A stretch of 16,785 bases of DNA, taken from the NCBI GenBank assembly GCA_024710825.1, contig JANJUA010000439.1, forward strand, positions 1-16,785, in the 5' to 3' direction. Numbering within the stretch: position 1 is the first letter of the stretch; each line of letters begins with the position of its first letter. Made by a program: the position numbers and the translations under genes. Source of the DNA: Solirubrobacteraceae bacterium. GTDB lineage: Bacteria; Actinomycetota; Thermoleophilia; Solirubrobacterales; Solirubrobacteraceae. The notes beneath the pieces were generated by a model. The model ran no database searches and was not told the DNA's origin. It saw nothing but the letters and a program-made list of their open reading frames with translations. Shown here one piece after another: positions 13,739-16,785 of the stretch.

Positions 13739-13983
13739 GCGTGCGGTGAAGATAGCGCCGAGACCAGCGCATCCTCGTCGACGAACAGCTCGAAGCGCTC
13801 CTCCCCGTCGACGGCCACGACGGGGATCCGCTCGAGATAGCGCTTGAAGAGCTCGTCGTCGCGCTCGATGTCGACCTCCACCAGCTCGAACGGCACGCGG
13901 CCGGCGGCGCGCGCCACCACGGCCCGCGCCTCGTCGCACAGGTGGCAGCCCGGCCGCCCGTACAGCGTGAGGACCGGCGTCAC
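13735..13983 (-). CDS. Glutaredoxin-like thiol-disulphide protein
   Basis: An 82-aa thioredoxin-fold protein (DUF836/glutaredoxin family) with a CHLC redox centre at residues 13-16 (YGRPGCHLCDEA). The cis-Pro region is RIPVVAVDG and a C-terminal helix follows. Such proteins reduce disulphides or act as small redox partners in the cytoplasm. The GTG start at 13983 overlaps the tsaD stop (GTGA) and its own stop overlaps the rex ATG, so expression is coupled on both sides. A glutaredoxin-like gene directly before rex is also found in other actinobacteria (from memory). Confidence 0.86.
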   Translation of the reverse strand: MTPVLTLYGRPGCHLCDEARAVVARAAGRVPFELVEVDIERDDELFKRYLERIPVVAVDGEERFELFVDEDALVSALSSPHA

Positions 13984-14963
13984 AGCCCGCGCTCGCCGCT
14001 GGCGTACGCGTCGAGCCCCAGGTAGGCGGCCGGCAGCAGCGGCGTCGCATAGCGGGCGGCGCTGGCGATCATCGCGGCGTTGTCGGTGCAGAGCGCGTGC
14101 GGCGGGATGTGCGTCTCGACGCCGATCCCCGTCAGCCGCGCGCGCAGCGGACCGTTCGCGGCGACGCCGCCGCCGACCGCGAGCCGCTCCAGGCCCGTCT
14201 CGCGCAGCGCCCGCTCCGTCCGCACGGCGAGCTGCTCGACGATCGCGTGTTGGTAGGACGCCGCCAGATCGGCGCGATCGGAGTCCGGCCGATCGCGCAG
14301 CGCATAGAGCAGCGCCGTCTTGACGCCCGCGAACGAGAAATCCAGCCCCGCGACGCCGTCGGCGGTCGGGAAGCGGTGCGCGTCCGGGTCGCCGCCCTCG
14401 GCGAGCCGCTGGAGCGCCGGGCCGCCGGGGTAGCCGAGCCCGAGCATCCGAGCGCCCTTGTCGAACGCCTCGCCGGCCGCGTCGTCGAGCGTCGAGCCGA
14501 GCACCCGGAACGCGTCGCGCCCGGTGACGTGCGCGATCAGGGTGTGGCCGCCCGACGCGATCAGGCAGACGAACGGCGGCTCGAACGGGTCGGGGGCGAG
14601 GAAGTTCGCCGCGACGTGGCCCTGGAGGTGGTCGACGGGCGCCAGCGGGAGATCGCGGGCCGCGGCGATCGCCTTCGCCTCGCTCAGCCCGATCAGCAGG
14701 GCGCCGACGAGGCCCGGCCCCTGCGTGACGCCGACGAGCGACACGTCCTCCAGCCCGACGTCCGCCTGCGCGAGCGCGTCCTCGACCGCCACGTCGACCA
14801 GCTCGAGGTGATGGCGCGCCGCGATCTCCGGCACCACGCCGCCGTAGCGGTCGTGGATGCTCTGCGACGAGATGACGTTGGAGAGGATCCGCCCCTCGTG
14901 GTCGACGACCGCCGCGCAGGTGTCGTCGCAGCTCGTCTCGATGGCGAGGATCACGCCGCTCAT
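13980..14963 (-). CDS. tsaD: tRNA N6-adenosine threonylcarbamoyltransferase TsaD
   Basis: The 327-aa catalytic subunit that transfers threonylcarbamoyl from threonylcarbamoyl-AMP to A37 of ANN-decoding tRNAs. It belongs to the ASKHA fold. Motifs: AIETSCDDTCAAV (7-19), GGVVPEIAARHH (41-52), TQGPGLVGAL (80-89), the metal-binding HLQGH (112-116), SGGHT, GEAFDKGARMLGLGYPGG, DFSFAGVKTA, GGGVAANGPLR and CTDNAAMIA. Length and order match bacterial TsaD. The ATG at 14963 shares one base with the rimI stop (TGATG). TsaB and TsaE, its partners in the t6A complex, are encoded upstream in the same transcript. Confidence 0.97.
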   Translation of the reverse strand: MSGVILAIETSCDDTCAAVVDHEGRILSNVISSQSIHDRYGGVVPEIAARHHLELVDVAVEDALAQADVGLEDVSLVGVTQGPGLVGALLIGLSEAKAIAAARDLPLAPVDHLQGHVAANFLAPDPFEPPFVCLIASGGHTLIAHVTGRDAFRVLGSTLDDAAGEAFDKGARMLGLGYPGGPALQRLAEGGDPDAHRFPTADGVAGLDFSFAGVKTALLYALRDRPDSDRADLAASYQHAIVEQLAVRTERALRETGLERLAVGGGVAANGPLRARLTGIGVETHIPPHALCTDNAAMIASAARYATPLLPAAYLGLDAYASGERGL

Positions 14964-15460
14964 CAGCGGGGCGGCGCGGCGTTGGGGACGTCGTCGAGGT
15001 GGCCGGCGAGCGTGCCGGGCGTGCGCCACATGATGAGCGCGTCCTCGCCGTTGTCCTGGTAGTAGCGCCGCCGCAGGCCCGCGGCGCGGAAGCCGAAGCG
15101 CTCGTACAGGTCGATCGCCGCGGCGTTCGACGGCCGCACCTCGAGCGTCACCCGCGCCTGCTCGTCGCCGATCCGATGCAGCAGCTCGCCGAGCAGCGCG
15201 GTCGCCAGCCCCTCGCGGCGGTGCGACGGGTCGACCGCGATGTTCATCAGGTGCCAGACGACGTCGTAGCGCGAGCAGATGCAGTAGCCGACGAGCCGGC
15301 CGTCGCGCACCGCCGCCAGGCAGACGCCGCCGGGCTTGCTGAGCTCGAGCACGAACATGGCGAGCGACCACGGCGTCGGGAACGCACGCCGCTCGACCGA
15401 CACGACCTGCGGGAGGTCGGCGTAGGCGAGGCGTCGGATCTCTAGGGCGGTGGTCGCCAT
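14963..15460 (-). CDS. rimI: Ribosomal-protein-alanine N-acetyltransferase RimI
   Basis: A 165-aa GNAT acetyltransferase, expected to acetylate the N-terminal alanine of ribosomal protein S18 or other protein N-termini. It has the IRRLAYADLPQVVSVE start and PTPWS (28-32) typical of RimI. Motif A is NIAVDPSHRREGLATALL (acetyl-CoA pyrophosphate loop), and LEVRPSNAAAIDLYERFGF and RRRYYQDNGEDALIM follow, the last being the RimI-type YY.....D.L.M end. ATG at 15460 is given; a GTG at 15469 overlapping the tsaB stop (GTGA) is a realistic alternative adding three residues. The tsaB-rimI-tsaD order is widespread in bacteria. Confidence 0.94.
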   Translation of the reverse strand: MATTALEIRRLAYADLPQVVSVERRAFPTPWSLAMFVLELSKPGGVCLAAVRDGRLVGYCICSRYDVVWHLMNIAVDPSHRREGLATALLGELLHRIGDEQARVTLEVRPSNAAAIDLYERFGFRAAGLRRRYYQDNGEDALIMWRTPGTLAGHLDDVPNAAPPR

Positions 15461-15465
15461 GACGG

Positions 15466-16185
15466 TCACGACTCGGGGCGGTTCAGGAACGCCATCTCCG
15501 CATCGGGCAGCCGCAGGTACTCGGGCACCACGCTCGTGCGCTCCGCCGGCTCCCCCTCGGCCCCCAGCCGGCACAGCACCAGCGGGTCGACCCGGTGCAG
15601 CGGCGACTGGTCCGACGGGACCGACAGCCCCAGGGGCTCCAGAACCTCCCGGAAGCGTATCGCCCCGTCCCCCACCGCCAGCCACAGGCGCCGACGCCCC
15701 ACACCGCCCTCCCTCGCGATCTCGCCCACCCGGTCGGGCGCCACCGCCCGCGGCAGCACCACGAGCTGCCCGGCGCGCCAGGCCGCGACGAACACCTCCC
15801 CGCGGCGGGCGTCCAGCACGGGCGTCACGACGGTGTCGCGACCGACCCCCTTCTCCGCGGCGACGGCGAGCACCCGCAGCGTCGAGACCCCCACCAGCTC
15901 GGCCTCGGCCGCCAGCGCCAGCGCGCGGGCGGTGGCCAGCCCGATCCGCAGGCCGGTGAACGAGCCGGGGCCGGTGCCGACCACGACGCGGTCGACGTGG
16001 GCGAGCCGCAGGCCGGCCTGCTCGAGCGCGTCGGTCGCCAGCACGAGGAGCTGCTGCGCGTGGCGGGGCCGCTCGCCGGGCCTCGGGTCGTCGCGGCGGA
16101 CGATCGGGTCGTAGATCCCCGGCCCGGTGAGGCCCACGACGGTCGCGGCCGTGGCGGTGTCGAAGGCGAGCACGACGTCGCTCAT
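15466..16185 (-). CDS. tsaB: t6A-complex scaffold protein TsaB
   Basis: A 239-aa ASKHA-fold pseudo-enzyme that dimerises with TsaD and is needed for t6A37 synthesis. Motifs: VLAFDTATAATVVGL (5-19), RHAQQLLVLATDAL, the hallmark GTGPGSFTGLRIGLATARAL, VTPVLDARRGEVFVAAW and the C-terminal VPEYLRLPDAE. The ATG overlaps the tsaE stop by 4 bp (ATGA). Length is typical. Confidence 0.95.
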   Translation of the reverse strand: MSDVVLAFDTATAATVVGLTGPGIYDPIVRRDDPRPGERPRHAQQLLVLATDALEQAGLRLAHVDRVVVGTGPGSFTGLRIGLATARALALAAEAELVGVSTLRVLAVAAEKGVGRDTVVTPVLDARRGEVFVAAWRAGQLVVLPRAVAPDRVGEIAREGGVGRRRLWLAVGDGAIRFREVLEPLGLSVPSDQSPLHRVDPLVLCRLGAEGEPAERTSVVPEYLRLPDAEMAFLNRPES

Positions 16186-16643
16186 CCCCGGATCACCTCG
16201 ATCTCGCGTCGATCGCCGCCGGCGTGGCTCAGCACGACGCGCGCGGCGATCGGACCGAGGTGCTCGACATCCGCGGCCGGCGGCCACTCCACGAAGACGA
16301 TCCGCTCGCCGGTGAGCTCGTCGGTCAGCAGCGAGGGGTCCTCGCCGTCGAGGCCCGCGTCGCCGAGCCGGTAGAGGTCGAGGTGCGAGACGGCGACCCG
16401 GCCGCCCTCATAGCGGTTGACGAGCGTGAACGTGGGGCTCGTCACCCGACCGTCGTGGCCGAGCGCGCGCACCGCGCCGCGCACGAACGTCGTCTTGCCG
16501 CTGCCGACATCGCCGGAGAGCAGCACCACCGCGCCCGGCTCGAGCTCGCGGGCCAGCGCCGCGCCGAGCGCCTCGGTCTCCTCGGGGCCGGCCGTCGCGA
16601 CGACGGGCGGCTCGCCGTCTACCGCCTCAGGGTCGGTGCCCAT
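16182..16643 (-). CDS. tsaE: t6A-complex ATPase TsaE
   Basis: A 153-aa P-loop ATPase that recycles the TsaBD complex during t6A synthesis. Motifs: GDVGSGKTTFVRG (Walker A, about 44-56), SPTFTLVNRYEG, SHLDLYRLGD and IVFVEWP (family VEWPE-like). The ATG at 16643 gives a normal length; a GTG at 16670 would add nine residues and lie deeper inside the upstream gene. It overlaps the end of the LPXTG gene by 17 bp. Bases 16515-16553, just before the Walker A codons, are repeated inverted at the window edge. Confidence 0.94.
   Translation of the reverse strand: MGTDPEAVDGEPPVVATAGPEETEALGAALARELEPGAVVLLSGDVGSGKTTFVRGAVRALGHDGRVTSPTFTLVNRYEGGRVAVSHLDLYRLGDAGLDGEDPSLLTDELTGERIVFVEWPPAADVEHLGPIAARVVLSHAGGDRREIEVIRG
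16515..16553 (+). repeat. Inverted repeat, arm 1 (inside tsaE)
   Basis: 39 bases inside tsaE, covering the codons for RELEPGAVVLLS just upstream of Walker A. They are identical to the reverse complement of 16747-16785. Identity continues for five more bases (through 16559) after one mismatch. Confidence 0.9.
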
Positions 16644-16785
16644 CGACCGTGCGCAGCCGCAGGCCGACACCCGCCGTCAGCAGGCCGACGCCGAGCAGCG
16701 CCAGCACCGGCGCGTCCAGGCCCGTCCGCGGCAGCTCCGCGCGCTCGCCCGCGAGCTCGAGCCGGGCGCGGTGGTGCTGCTCTCC
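16627..16785 (-). CDS. C-terminus of an LPXTG (sortase-anchored) surface protein, partial
   Basis: The last 52 residues of an open frame entering from the window edge. It shows an LPRTG pentapeptide (residues 18-22 of the fragment, positions 16720-16734), a hydrophobic helix (LDAPVLALLGVGLLTAGVGL) and a short positively charged tail (RLRTVDGHRP): the three-part cell-wall sorting signal. A class A or E-type sortase would cleave between Thr and Gly. The frame ends in TGA at 16627, inside the first codons of tsaE. The first 13 residues fall in the 39-bp inverted repeat (16747-16785) and may not be genuine; the sorting signal itself lies outside it. Confidence 0.6.
   Translation of the reverse strand, partial: GEQHHRARLELAGERAELPRTGLDAPVLALLGVGLLTAGVGLRLRTVDGHRP
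16747..16785 (-). repeat. Inverted repeat, arm 2 (window edge)
   Basis: Exact inverted copy of 16515-16553, separated from it by 193 bp and cut by the window end. Read on the plus strand from 16741 it spells ALARELEPGAVVLLS, the same peptide as TsaE. It is either a genuine inverted duplication or a fold-back/assembly artefact at a contig end. Confidence 0.9.

Overview
This is a 16.8 kb, very GC-rich chromosomal window from a high-GC actinobacterium. I favour the class Thermoleophilia (Solirubrobacter, Conexibacter, Patulibacter and relatives). That placement is inference from codon use, gene order and the style of an HtaA-type secreted protein; there is no rRNA here to confirm it. Nearly everything is on the minus strand, genes are packed with 1-8 bp overlaps, and no gap without a gene exceeds about 110 bp. 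I see no tRNA, rRNA, CRISPR array, insertion sequence or phage gene.

Right block (16785 down to 11572, minus strand): the C-terminus of an LPXTG-anchored surface protein, then eight tightly coupled genes: tsaE, tsaB, rimI, tsaD (t6A tRNA modification and ribosomal-protein acetylation), a CxxC glutaredoxin-like protein, the NADH sensor rex, a YbdK-type carboxylate-amine/glutamate-cysteine ligase and a DUF1844-like protein. Most junctions are ATGA, GTGA or TGATG overlaps, so this looks like one translationally coupled operon joining tRNA modification to redox and thiol metabolism. The same-strand hppA (K+-independent, H+-pumping pyrophosphatase) follows after a 111 bp leader, with its own strong ribosome binding site and a TTG start.

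Middle block (9398 down to 6412): the only plus-strand gene, a secreted HtaA-domain (haem-binding-type) protein, is convergent with hppA. Two strong hairpins placed back to back separate them. On its other side the HtaA gene is divergent from a 569-aa secreted protein with three Ig-like repeats, each holding a Cys-X4-Cys pair, and a very basic tail. The 75 bp between these two genes carries two perfect TTAGG-N4-CCTAA palindromes that resemble single-dimer DtxR/IdeR iron boxes; one overlaps the HtaA start codon. I read this as an iron-controlled, haem- or iron-related surface module.

Left block (6411 down to 1, minus strand): an unknown 85-aa protein, two APC-superfamily transporters each fused to a C-terminal universal-stress (UspA) domain, a 57-aa two-helix membrane protein between them, two RCK/TrkA proteins (one lacking RCK_C) and a ferredoxin-reductase-type flavoprotein cut by the window edge. 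The APC-Usp architecture, residues shared with the potassium transporter KimA, and linkage to RCK proteins (as in mycobacterial ceoBC) suggest potassium or another cation as substrate rather than amino acids.

The last 39 bases of the window are an exact inverted copy of part of tsaE. This could be a genuine inverted duplication, but a fold-back or contig-end artefact is at least as likely, so the extreme right edge should be treated with caution.
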